Source: Desulfovibrio sp.
GTDB taxonomy: Bacteria > Desulfobacterota > Desulfovibrionia > Desulfovibrionales > Desulfovibrionaceae
DNA: 32,906 bases
Direction of reading: 5' to 3'
Assembly (NCBI RefSeq): GCF_019424165.1
Contig: NZ_JAHZAA010000002.1
Location: 177,065 to 209,970, forward strand
Position 1 is the first letter of the stretch, and each line of letters opens with the position of its first letter. The position numbers and the translations under genes were made by a program. The notes beneath the pieces are model-generated. The model was not told the DNA's origin and searched no databases. It saw only the letters and a list, made by a program, of their open reading frames with translations. Of the stretch, positions 23,717 to 31,777 are shown in pieces.

Positions 23717-24925
23717 TCACATCATGGGGCGTAACGATTCGGTGTAAATTCTTGCCACAAGCTGGCGGGAAACACTGACCGGCGCTACCGAGAGCAGAAG
23801 ACCCAGCGAAGGCGTCTGCTCGACGAAATTGCAAAACTCTTCCACATCGAACTCCTGGACTCCCCAGTCCAGGAGTTTTTGCGTTATGCCCAGGCTGAAT
23901 ATCCAGTTTTCCACAGCCCGCGCCGCTTTGGCGGCTTCTTCGGGCAAGCCCCGCAGGTCGGGGGCCACCGGACCAAGCACATGCGCCAGTACATCGGGCC
24001 TTACGGCGTAGCATGCGCCAATCACAGCGGGCAACAGAATGGCCAGGCGCATGCCGTGAGGCAGATTTCTAAAGCGGCCCAAAGGCTGCTCCAGCGCGTG
24101 AGCCAGGTGCAGATGGCTGTTGTCAAAAGCCACCCCGGCCTGAAGGGCCGCCAGGCACAGCCCGTAACGGGCCTTGAGATTTTCCGGCTCGTTCAGCGCC
24201 ACCGGCAACCAGTGATGGACCAGGCGCACGGTTTCGCGGGCCAGCGTAACCGCCAGGGGGTTGGCTGCCGTGGCTGTGGCGGCTTCCACAACCCTGCAGA
24301 ACGCATTTATGGACACATAGCGGCTCTGCTCTGCCGAAAGCCCGGCCATAAGGGCGGGGTCGTCAATGGCGTACCGGGGGTACATGCAGTCATGTCCCAC
24401 AATGGACCTGTGGCTGCGCCCTGATACGGTGACCACGGCAAAACGGTTTACTTCACTGCCCGTGCCGTGGGTGAGATTGACGGCAACTAGAGGAAGGGCC
24501 TTCTGGGGCGTGAAGCGAAAACAAAAAAGATCTTCAGCGCTTTTACCGGGATTGGCCAGCAGTATGGCCGCACTCTTGCCACAGTCCAGAGGGCTGCCCC
24601 CGCCGATGGCAAGCACTGCTCCGGCATTGATGGCCCGCCCAAGGGCCGCGGCATCATCCACAGTATCTGTGGTGGGGCTGGGTGTAACCCTGTTGTACAG
24701 GGCCAGCACAATGCCGTGCCTGAGGGCGGCGGCCTCGGCTTTGTCCCACGCGCCTGAAGCACGATAGGCATGCCCGCCGCAAACACAAAGAACTGCTGTT
24801 ATTCCCTCGCTTTTCAAGCTGCCCAGGATGGGGTCAATCTTGTCTATGGCTCCCACGCCGAGGTACGCAATGCCTTTTACCCGTACTTCGCGAACCATAT
24901 TGTAATCGCAGCAGTCATCCCACAT
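23717..24925 (-). CDS. Iron-containing alcohol dehydrogenase homologue with altered metal site
   Basis: A 402-residue group III (iron-type) alcohol dehydrogenase fold. NAD-binding GGGSPLD (residues 108-114) and THGTGSEVN (about 152-160) are typical. However, the usual DALxH metal ligands read N207-A-F-C-R211 (SINAFCRVVEA), that is Asp to Asn and His to Arg; the other two ligand positions, His276 (LAHALEQPLG) and His290 (LPHGM), are kept. A normal Fe(II) or Zn(II) site therefore seems unlikely, and catalytic activity is in doubt. The N-terminus MWDDCCDYNM is unusual. GGGAGG lies five bases before the ATG. It lies between the MoeA-like and molbindin genes but in its own unit. Confidence 0.88.
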   Translation of the reverse strand: MWDDCCDYNMVREVRVKGIAYLGVGAIDKIDPILGSLKSEGITAVLCVCGGHAYRASGAWDKAEAAALRHGIVLALYNRVTPSPTTDTVDDAAALGRAINAGAVLAIGGGSPLDCGKSAAILLANPGKSAEDLFCFRFTPQKALPLVAVNLTHGTGSEVNRFAVVTVSGRSHRSIVGHDCMYPRYAIDDPALMAGLSAEQSRYVSINAFCRVVEAATATAANPLAVTLARETVRLVHHWLPVALNEPENLKARYGLCLAALQAGVAFDNSHLHLAHALEQPLGRFRNLPHGMRLAILLPAVIGACYAVRPDVLAHVLGPVAPDLRGLPEEAAKAARAVENWIFSLGITQKLLDWGVQEFDVEEFCNFVEQTPSLGLLLSVAPVSVSRQLVARIYTESLRPMM

Positions 24926-25060
24926 GGCAACCTCCCGCGATCACGCTGGGCTTTTATTGCGCTGCATCAAGCTAGAACGAATATACGTTTAGGTCAAGGA
25001 GCTGCGCAATTTTTCACATAATTTTTGCAGAAATAATCTTATTGATAAAAAATTCACAAC

Positions 25061-25117
25061 GGCGTAAATATAAAGATTAGGCATTTTTTGTAATCTTTTG
25101 ACGAACTCTTTTACGCC
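25061..25117. repeat. Nested inverted repeat, possible cruciform or structured leader
   Basis: Outer arms GGCGTAAA (25061-25068) and TTTACGCC (25110-25117) enclose inner arms AAAGATTA (25072-25079) and TAATCTTT (25091-25098), all 8 bp and perfect. It lies 136-192 bp upstream of the ADH-like start. Confidence 0.55.
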
Positions 25118-25502
25118 AACTCCCCGCCCCGTATCAACTTTTTTTCTGCACCCTTTTTTTCGCGCACCATGCGGCAAGATCTGCGCCAAATTTTTCAGAA
25201 GAATATTTTAAGAAACGCGGATGGAGTTCCGCAAACAGTAAAGCCCTGCCCGGTCATATGCTGCCCTTTCCAAAGCCGCATCAGCACGCTCACACACTTC
25301 CCACGCACCTGCTCCCCAAATATCCGCCCAAGCATCACCCTGCCGCCATGCCATCCCGTGCGCAGCGGCACGGCAACACCTAACTCCGCCGGGGACACCT
25401 CGCGTTTCCGGCATCCCCCTGCCCGTCCGCGTCCAGCACCGCTGCCTGCCCCCTCTGGACCGGTACGAGCCACCCTGAAGCAGCCGCCTGCGCCTGCGAA
25501 AT

Positions 25503-25541
25503 GCACAAGGCCCGGAACCTTCTGTGCTCCGGGCCTTGTGC
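25503..25541 (-). terminator. Long hairpin after the molbindin gene
   Basis: GCACAAGGCCCGGA and TCCGGGCCTTGTGC form a perfect 14-bp stem, 62-100 bp after the molbindin stop. The U-tract is poor (ATTTCG), so termination is probable but not certain. Confidence 0.6.
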
Positions 25542-25602
25542 GACAACGGCTGTGCGCCCACATGAATATGCGGGCAGCACATCACACATAATAAAAACAG
25601 GA

Positions 25603-26031
25603 CTATTTGGGTACGGCCAGAATAACCTGCGAAGCCTTCACAATGGCCGTCACCTTTTTCCCGACGGCCAGGGCCAGCTTTTCCACACTGCCCATGGTCA
25701 CAATGGATGTTATGCCCGCACCGCCGGGCAGGTTTACCTGCACTTCGGCGTTGACCGCGCCGGGCGTCACCTTGCTTACAGTACCCGGAAACTGGTTACG
25801 GGTGGAAAGAAGATAGTTTTCGGCATCATTCATCAGCAGCACAAAGCTCGCCTTGATCAGGGCCATAGCTTCAACACCGGGCTTGAGGCCAAGCTTGCGG
25901 GTGCTCACCTGGGTAATGGAAGCCACAATGGTAAGGCCACCGTCAACGGCCAGTTCCACTTCATCGTTGACAGCACCGGAACGCATCGCCACAACTTTGC
26001 CTTTGAAAACATTTCTCGCGCTGGTTTCCAT
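25603..26031 (-). CDS. Molbindin (two Mop/TOBE domains), molybdate- or tungstate-binding
   Basis: A 142-residue cytoplasmic oxyanion-binding protein made of two tandem Mop (TOBE) domains, about residues 5-70 and 74-140. The first begins SARNVFKGKVVAMRSGAVNDEVEL and the second begins NQFPGTVSKVTPGAVNAEVQV; each has the G-A-V-N-(D/A)-E-V repeat core of the Mop fold. Such molbindins store molybdate or tungstate in oligomers. GAGGA seven bases before the ATG fixes the start. It shares a metal theme with the MoeA-like gene at 21637, but the two are separate units on opposite strands. A -10-like TATACT overlapped by a perfect inverted repeat lies about 65 bp upstream. Confidence 0.93.
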   Translation of the reverse strand: METSARNVFKGKVVAMRSGAVNDEVELAVDGGLTIVASITQVSTRKLGLKPGVEAMALIKASFVLLMNDAENYLLSTRNQFPGTVSKVTPGAVNAEVQVNLPGGAGITSIVTMGSVEKLALAVGKKVTAIVKASQVILAVPK

Positions 26032-26088
26032 AGTTTTATCCTCGTCTGGGGTACTCTTTCACCCGTGACGGGCAAAAGCAGGTTTTAC

Positions 26089-26102
26089 ATACTGCCAGTA
26101 TA
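26089..26102 (-). promoter_or_regulatory. Operator-like inverted repeat over the molbindin -10 element
   Basis: ATACTG-C-CAGTAT is a perfect 13-bp inverted repeat (26089-26101) overlapping a minus-strand TATACT (26097-26102). The -35 hexamer is weak, so activation or repression at this site is plausible. Confidence 0.4.
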
Positions 26103-26414
26103 AAGCAGGACGGCACGCAGCGCCACCATGACACGCTGGATTGCAGAAACTGCAACAAAGACTGCAATGACTGCCAGTTAGATATACACGAACAATAATG
26201 ATTCCTGAAACAACAGAACGACAAACCTGCTCTTCGGCTGCGAAAACAGAACTTCGCAACAAAATACGCGCAATTTCAGCCATCTCCGGCGGCATGCGGC
26301 GGAACCGGTCGCCCTGTTTTTACCCTGGCACGCAGCCCGGTCGCCGTTTTATATGTCTGGAGAATATATGGCTGCGAGACCGCAAGCTTCAAAAACACAC
26401 AAAAACCCATACAA

Positions 26415-26441
26415 GAAATGCCGGTCCTGTGGACCGGCATT
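26415..26441. terminator. Strong hairpin after the small lipoprotein gene
   Basis: AAATGCCGGTCC and GGACCGGCATTT form a perfect 12-bp stem with a TGT loop, about 120 bp after the lipoprotein stop (minus). Its short T/A ends suit either strand. Confidence 0.6.
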
Positions 26442-26559
26442 TCACTGTTTGCGGCTTCGGCTCACATTGCCAACCGCTAAAAATATCGCCTAGGTGCGCC
26501 GCAAAAGCGGCTTCAGCCAGGACGGCCAGTTCATGCAGAAGCGCATGGCCTGATCCGCC

Positions 26560-26952
26560 CTAAATATTTTCCGTTACCCAGTCCACCACCTGAGCCATGC
26601 GCTTGAGCGTGTAGCGGCGGTGCGGATTTTTTTGGGCCAGATCTTCCAGTGCGCCGTCCAGACGATAGATGCGCCAGTCACCTTCGGGCAGCGCGCCTTT
26701 TTTCATCCCCTGATTGATGGCGGTACGGGCCGCACCAGGTGAACAGAAAAGCTCAAACTCCTGCACGCTGGGGTCAAGCACCACCTGCGAGCCGCTTGCA
26801 ATGTCCACAATGTAATTGCCCGGGGCAAAAACATAGACAAAGGGGCAAGGCTCCACCGGAAATTCCTGCTCCGGTTCGGGCGCCGGACCGGCCTTGACGC
26901 AGGCCAGCAGGGGCAGGGCCAGCAGTGTAACCAGCAAAAGGCGTGCTTGCAT
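26560..26952 (-). CDS. Small lipoprotein of unknown function
   Basis: A 130-residue exported protein. Residues 1-18 are a lipoprotein signal with lipobox LLAC (Cys18), followed by a Pro/Glu-rich linker (about 20-34). The mature part has one more Cys pair (PCPF and LFCSP) and a mixed helix/strand composition ending RMAQVVDWVTENI. No domain is recognised. GAGG six bases before the ATG supports the start. It lies 59 bp downstream of htpX on the same strand and could be co-transcribed, which would fit an envelope-stress setting; that is inference. Confidence 0.75.
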   Translation of the reverse strand: MQARLLLVTLLALPLLACVKAGPAPEPEQEFPVEPCPFVYVFAPGNYIVDIASGSQVVLDPSVQEFELFCSPGAARTAINQGMKKGALPEGDWRIYRLDGALEDLAQKNPHRRYTLKRMAQVVDWVTENI

Positions 26953-27011
26953 TATCTACCTCAGTATGACGGGCGCTCACGCCCGGTTATGTGCCGCCTT
27001 TGGACGGACTG

Positions 27012-27872
27012 TCAGCGGCGGGAAGCAGCCATGGCCTGAAGCCTGCGGATGCGCTCTTCCAGGGGCGGATGCGTGCTGAAAAGATTGGCCATGCTGCCGT
27101 GGGCAAACATGGGAGACACAATGAACATCTGCTCGGTACTGGGATTGCCTTCACGCATGGGTATGCGCCCGCTGGCCGCGCCCAGTTTGGCAAGGGCGCC
27201 TGCCAGAGCCAGAGGCTGCCCGCAAAGTTCCGCCCCGGTGTCGTCGGCCAGATATTCGCGCGAGCGCGAAATGGCCATCTGCACCAGACCGGCGGCCATA
27301 GGGGCCAGCAGGGCCATTACCAACGCCGCTATGGGGTTGACGCCATTGCCCTCACTGTCGCGGTTGCCGCCGAAAATGGCCGTAAACTGAAAGATATTGG
27401 CCATGGTCACAATGGCTGAAGCCATCACACCGGCAATGGTCTGGATGAGTATGTCGCGGTTGACTATATGCCCGATTTCATGTGCCACCACACCGCGCAG
27501 TTCTTCGGGCGGCAACAGGCGCATAAGCCCCTCTGTTACGGCAACCACGGCATTTTCAGGATTGCGCCCCGTGGCAAAGGCATTGGGGGCCTCTTCGGGA
27601 ACCACGCAGACGCGGGGCTTGGGGATGCCCGCATTGTACGACAGTTCTTCAACTATCTTGTGCAGGTATGGGGCTTCCTCCGGCGCGAGTTCACGCGCGC
27701 GGTACATGGATAGCACGATCTTGTCCGAGTACCAGTAGCTGCCCACATTCATGATCAGGGCCATGCCGAAAGCGATGATGATGCCTGTGCGCCCGCCAAG
27801 CAGGCCGCCGAGCACAATGATGATGCCCGAAAGCAAACCCAGAAGAAGAACGGTCTTGATCTGGCTGGTCAT
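27012..27872 (-). CDS. htpX: Membrane zinc metalloprotease HtpX
   Basis: A 286-residue M48 peptidase of the inner membrane that degrades damaged membrane proteins. Two N-terminal hydrophobic helices (about residues 7-50) precede the zinc motif HEIGH (HEIGHIVNRD); the third ligand Glu is in SREYLADDTGAEL. Two further hydrophobic helices lie between. It ends with THPPLEERIRRLQAM, the usual HtpX tail. GAGGAG lies about five bases before the ATG. A TATAAT box on the minus strand (27895-27900) lies just upstream. The small lipoprotein gene follows. Confidence 0.95.
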   Translation of the reverse strand: MTSQIKTVLLLGLLSGIIIVLGGLLGGRTGIIIAFGMALIMNVGSYWYSDKIVLSMYRARELAPEEAPYLHKIVEELSYNAGIPKPRVCVVPEEAPNAFATGRNPENAVVAVTEGLMRLLPPEELRGVVAHEIGHIVNRDILIQTIAGVMASAIVTMANIFQFTAIFGGNRDSEGNGVNPIAALVMALLAPMAAGLVQMAISRSREYLADDTGAELCGQPLALAGALAKLGAASGRIPMREGNPSTEQMFIVSPMFAHGSMANLFSTHPPLEERIRRLQAMAASRR

Positions 27873-28193
27873 GCAAACTCCTCACCTTGCGGAAATTATA
27901 CGAACACGCTTCACGGTGCATTGCCCGAAAATCCTCATGCCTCGCGCTGAAACGTCATACCAGCATATAAGCATCGGGCCACGGCTGGCAAGAAGAGACG
28001 CCCCGGAAAAGGCAGCAGAAACCGCGCAGACCTCATAACTGCCGGGCAACTGGCCCCCTGGGGTTCCCGAAAGAAATGCAGAGGCCCCGCAGCGATCCAT
28101 TCTCCCCGGCAGCCTGACCCTGCCGCCCCTCCAGGCAGACACCGTGCAGGCGCCCCGGGAAAGACCGTGCGGGTATTTCCAGAGGCGGCGGCT
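27873..28193. other. Intergenic region between asnB-like gene and htpX
   Basis: About 320 bp. It contains the htpX -10 box and a modest CGGCAG/CTGCCG inverted repeat (28107-28125) without U-tract. Nothing else is recognised. Confidence 0.5.
27895..27923 (-). promoter_or_regulatory. Candidate htpX promoter
   Basis: Minus-strand TATAAT (27895-27900) is a perfect -10; the hexamer 17 bases upstream (CAATGC) is a poor -35. The leader would be about 16 bases and just include the ribosome site. Confidence 0.45.
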
Positions 28194-30134
28194 CTATGCG
28201 CCTGCTCCGCTCCCGTTGCGGGCCTGCCACCAGAGCTGGAAGACCAGCAGGGTCCAGAGCGGTTTGCGCAGGTCCGCCCTGCCAGAAACATGCTCGTCCA
28301 CAAGGGCGCGCACGGCGGCAGGATCAAAAATGCCCTGCGCCCTGAGGCTGTCTGCGCTGAGCAGGTCTTCCACAAGCGGCCGCATGCGCCCGCGCAGCCA
28401 TTCCGCAACGGGAATCTGAAAGCCGCGCTTGTTGCGGTACAGTATCTCTCTGGGCAACAGACCGGCAAACGCCCGCTTGAGCAGCCACTTGCGCTTGAAG
28501 CCGTGCAGTTTGCGGCCCACAGGCAGACGGGCGGCGAATTCGGTCACATCCCTGTCCAGAAACGGCGCGCGCACCTCAAGGCTGTGCAGCATGGAGCAGC
28601 GGTCCACCTTGACCAAAATATCATCCAGCATGAACTGGCGCGCGTACACGTGAAAGGCCCTCGCCAGCGGCGAGGCCGTGTTATGGGGCCAGTGCTCATA
28701 CTGCTCACGTGTGGGCGCAAACAGGCGCTCCGGCGCAAGAAAACCCGGAGCCTGCGCCTTGAAGGAGCCGGACAGTATCTCTGCCTGCATGTCGGGCGTA
28801 AAGGCTGTCAGCATGGTCTGCACACGCTGCCAGGCCGGAGCCTGCGCGGCGCGCAAAAACGTGGCTACCGCAAGGCGCGGATTGATGTATCCGGCGGACG
28901 ACGGCAGGCGGCGGGCCAGAGGCTCCACAACCTTGCGCCGCAGCACGGCGGGCAAAGCGTTATACCACTCCGCCACCTTAAAGCCGATATAATGCTCATA
29001 CCCGGCCCACAATTCGTCCGCGCCGTCGCCCCCCAACGCCACGGTGACCTTTTCACGGGTCACACCCGAAAGCAGCCAGGTGGGCGCAACCGAAGCGTCG
29101 GCCATGGGTACGTCCATGCTGCTGATGATGCCTGGCAGGTTGTCGGCGCATTCTTCTGCCGAAAGCACGCGCTCGTGGTGGTCCGTGCCAAAAGCTCCGG
29201 CAACAATGCGGGCATAGCGCGACTCATCATAGCTGGCCTCGGTAAAACCTATGGAAAACGTCTTTACCGGCGAGGCCGACTGCCGGGCCATCAGCCCTGC
29301 CACAATGGACGAATCAATGCCACCCGAAAGAAAAACGCCCAGCGGCACATCGCTGACCATACGACGGCGCACGGCTCTGGCCAGCAGGGTGCGCAATTCT
29401 TCGCAAAGCTCGTCAGTGCTGCGCCGGTCGCTTTCGTCCGGCACGGGCATGTCCCAGTAACGGCCGGTACGCAGGCTTCCGCCTTCAAGCATAAGCCAGT
29501 GCGCCGGGGGCAGGCTTTCCACCTCGCCATACACCGTCTGCGGTGTAGGCACGTACTCATAGGCCAGGTAGCGCATGACGGCTTCTGGCCGCAGGGTGAG
29601 GCTCAACCCGGCGCCCTGGCCGCGCAGTTGCTCAAGGGCCGTCAACTCCGAGGCGAAATGCAGTCTGCCCTGCTGCACCGTATAAAAAAAGGGTTTCTTG
29701 CCGAAAGGATCACGCGCGCAAAAAAGGCGCTGCTCCACAGCATCCCACAGGGCAAAGGCAAACATGCCGTTAAAACGGGCAAGGCAGTCCACGCCCCACC
29801 GGCGGTAGCCTTCAAGAATGACTTCTGTATCCGAGCTGGTCTGAAAGCGCGCCCCGGAGCGGGAAAGCTCTTCTTTCAGTTCCGCAAAATTGTATATTTC
29901 ACCATTAAAGACGACAGTATAACGTCCATCAACACTGTGCATGGGCTGACCGCCCGTGCCGAGGTCAATAATAGAGAGCCGCCTGTGACCCAGGCAGACC
30001 GGGCCGTTCAGCCATTGCCCTTCGCCGTCCGGCCCCCGGTGGGCGATGCGGTCAGTCATGGCCTTGACCCAGTGGCGGGCCTGGGGATCAAGGGGCGAGG
30101 CGTCCAATCGGCAGATACCGGCTATTCCACACAT
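28194..30134 (-). CDS. Asparagine synthase (glutamine-hydrolysing) family protein
   Basis: A 646-residue class II amidotransferase/asparagine-synthetase B type protein. Met1-Cys2 (MCGIAGI) provides the Ntn nucleophile; the glutaminase domain runs to about residue 190 (RGPDGEGQW, FNGEIYN). The synthetase domain follows with the PPi loop FLSGGIDSS and ALGGDGADELWAGY. Start at 30134 is fixed by Cys2; the Met five codons earlier would bury the nucleophile. The start lies 13 bp inside the end of the upstream glycosyltransferase gene. In polysaccharide clusters such proteins amidate sugar acids or act in export-linked modification, so its role here may not be amino-acid synthesis. It could equally supply asparagine. 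Confidence 0.93.
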   Translation of the reverse strand: MCGIAGICRLDASPLDPQARHWVKAMTDRIAHRGPDGEGQWLNGPVCLGHRRLSIIDLGTGGQPMHSVDGRYTVVFNGEIYNFAELKEELSRSGARFQTSSDTEVILEGYRRWGVDCLARFNGMFAFALWDAVEQRLFCARDPFGKKPFFYTVQQGRLHFASELTALEQLRGQGAGLSLTLRPEAVMRYLAYEYVPTPQTVYGEVESLPPAHWLMLEGGSLRTGRYWDMPVPDESDRRSTDELCEELRTLLARAVRRRMVSDVPLGVFLSGGIDSSIVAGLMARQSASPVKTFSIGFTEASYDESRYARIVAGAFGTDHHERVLSAEECADNLPGIISSMDVPMADASVAPTWLLSGVTREKVTVALGGDGADELWAGYEHYIGFKVAEWYNALPAVLRRKVVEPLARRLPSSAGYINPRLAVATFLRAAQAPAWQRVQTMLTAFTPDMQAEILSGSFKAQAPGFLAPERLFAPTREQYEHWPHNTASPLARAFHVYARQFMLDDILVKVDRCSMLHSLEVRAPFLDRDVTEFAARLPVGRKLHGFKRKWLLKRAFAGLLPREILYRNKRGFQIPVAEWLRGRMRPLVEDLLSADSLRAQGIFDPAAVRALVDEHVSGRADLRKPLWTLLVFQLWWQARNGSGAGA

Positions 30135-31543
30135 GATTCTTTCCAGCACTTGTAATTATTGGTAAATATTCGGGCCAAACGATCATTGTTGGCTTCAGGA
30201 TCAAACATATGGGCTGCCAGCAATCGGCCGTTGCGGGCCAGGTGCGCCGCCATGGCCGTGTCTCCGGCAAGCAGGGCAATGGCTTCGGCCAGGGCTTCGG
30301 CATCTCCCGGGGGAACAGCCAGACCTGTTTTGCCGTGCCGCACCACTTCGGGCAGAGCGTTGACCGTGGTGCTGACCACGGGCAAGCCGTAGGCCAGCGC
30401 CTCGATAACCGTGTTGGGGATGCCGTCGCGGCGGCCCGAGGCGTGCACGACGCAGGGCGCGGCAAAAATATCGTGCTCGCCGAGAAGCCGGGGCAGTTCG
30501 TTGTGCGAAATCAGGCCGGGCATGGTCACATACTCTTCCAGCTTCAGCTCTTTATACAGACGCACCAGCTCTGCCTGCATGCTGCCAAGGCCCATGGCCT
30601 TGCCGCCGCCGCCCGCCAGCGTCAGCCTGAAGTCCAGCCCCTGCCGGCGCAGAATGCCGCAGGCACGAAGCAGCACGTCAAACCCCTTGGTAACGTCAAA
30701 CCGGCCAAGGGCCAGCAAACGCACAGGCCGCGTCATGGGTTCGGGTACGGCTGAAGGCCGGGCTTCTTCCAACTGCGGGACCGCACCGGCGTACCCATCA
30801 GAACCGTCACGCACGGGGGCGCCCACAGACGCATCCCCAGCGGCGGATCCGCCCTTGCCTGCGGGCAGGGGCAGGGTCAGGCCGTTATAAACCAGCTCCA
30901 CCTTGCCTTTGGCCTGTCCCCTGTCAAAATTCTCGATACGTCCCTTGTCGGCGGCATTGTTGGCGCGCACAAGAAAGGCCGCTTCCAGCTTGTCGCCAAG
31001 GTCCGGGTCGGCAGGCTCAAGGTTGTCCCCCCGCGCGCAGGTGGCAAAGGGCAGCCCGGCAAGGCTCCCGGCCACCCAGGCGGCCGTGGCTGTGCCGCGC
31101 GGCCAGGGAGCATAAATCATGTCTATGCCGGCCTCCTTAAAGCGGCGGGCCAGATAGACGCCGGCGCAAAAAGCCCAGAGATTTTCACCCAGGGTTTCGA
31201 TACAGCGCCAGCGGCGGAACATGGTGCGCTTGAAAAGACGTCCCAGGCGCAGGGGATGTGTAACCATCTGACGCAGCACTTCAGCCAGTATGGCCGGTAG
31301 CGCGCGCGTACCCATAGTGATGGTTTCACGCGCCGCACTGCGCATTTCCGTAGAGCAGTGGCGCAGGTTGGGACCGTACAGGCTGTAGACCGAAACGGGA
31401 AGGCGCTGACGCAGGCCCTGCACTTCCCGGAATATAAAGGGCTGGGTAAAAAGAGGATACCAGAGCAGCACGCAGGCCACATGAGGCAGGTCGGGCGCAA
31501 ATGGCGGCGGGGTGGGCTTTTCGCTTGTTGTATCTTTTGTCAT
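30122..31543 (-). CDS. Glycosyltransferase, GT4 (group 1) family
   Basis: A 473-residue GT-B glycosyltransferase. An N-terminal acceptor domain (CVLLWYPLFTQPFIFREV onward) is followed by a donor domain with LLALGRFDVTKGFDVLLRA, LTLAGGG, the YVTMPGLISHNELP segment and the donor-binding GIPNTVIEALAYGLPVVST (E-x7-E type). A Gly/Ser/Ala/Pro-rich insert of about 50 residues lies between the two domains. AGGAG six bases before the ATG at 31543 supports this start over the Met twelve codons earlier. Its end overlaps the asparagine-synthase start. It would add a sugar to a growing polysaccharide; donor and acceptor are unknown. Confidence 0.88.
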   Translation of the reverse strand: MTKDTTSEKPTPPPFAPDLPHVACVLLWYPLFTQPFIFREVQGLRQRLPVSVYSLYGPNLRHCSTEMRSAARETITMGTRALPAILAEVLRQMVTHPLRLGRLFKRTMFRRWRCIETLGENLWAFCAGVYLARRFKEAGIDMIYAPWPRGTATAAWVAGSLAGLPFATCARGDNLEPADPDLGDKLEAAFLVRANNAADKGRIENFDRGQAKGKVELVYNGLTLPLPAGKGGSAAGDASVGAPVRDGSDGYAGAVPQLEEARPSAVPEPMTRPVRLLALGRFDVTKGFDVLLRACGILRRQGLDFRLTLAGGGGKAMGLGSMQAELVRLYKELKLEEYVTMPGLISHNELPRLLGEHDIFAAPCVVHASGRRDGIPNTVIEALAYGLPVVSTTVNALPEVVRHGKTGLAVPPGDAEALAEAIALLAGDTAMAAHLARNGRLLAAHMFDPEANNDRLARIFTNNYKCWKESCVE

Positions 31544-31777
31544 TACTTGCTCCTGAGCGTCTGCAAGGGGCAAATCCACAGATTATATTTCAGGGCATGC
31601 GCTTTGTTTCAAAGACAAAATGCCCTAACGCCGCACATGATGCAACGCGCCGCAAAGCGGCATGAATTCCGCAGGGAACCACCTGTAAAAATGGAATGCG
31701 CCATTGAACCGCACAACATGACAACGCTGTTCCGTTGCAAGGCAACTGTGCGTGAACGTTCCCCTGCCCGCAACAGT

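Larger units (their letters stand above)
24926..25602. other. Long AT-rich to GC-rich intergenic region with nested inverted repeat
   Basis: About 677 bp. The half next to the ADH-like gene (roughly 24950-25230) is clearly AT-rich and probably holds its promoter; one weak candidate is TTGACC (24992-24997, minus) with TAGCTT 17 bases on. A nested inverted repeat lies at 25061-25117. The other half (25230-25600) is GC-rich with a 14-bp hairpin at 25503-25541. Open frames here are low-complexity and lack ribosome sites; none is supported. Confidence 0.5.
26032..26559. other. Intergenic region upstream of the molbindin gene
   Basis: About 528 bp with the molbindin promoter region near 26089-26125, a set of ACTGC direct repeats at about 26146-26176 and the terminator at 26415-26441. 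No gene is supported. Confidence 0.5.

Noticed and set aside
25195..25563. Overlapping minus-strand frames of 122-125 codons
   Set aside because: Low-complexity Gly/Arg/Ala text running through the 14-bp hairpin; no ribosome site.
28167..30155. Long plus-strand open frame (662 codons) opposite the asparagine-synthase gene
   Set aside because: The minus-strand protein has complete amidotransferase and synthetase motifs; the plus frame has no domain and a shadow-like composition.
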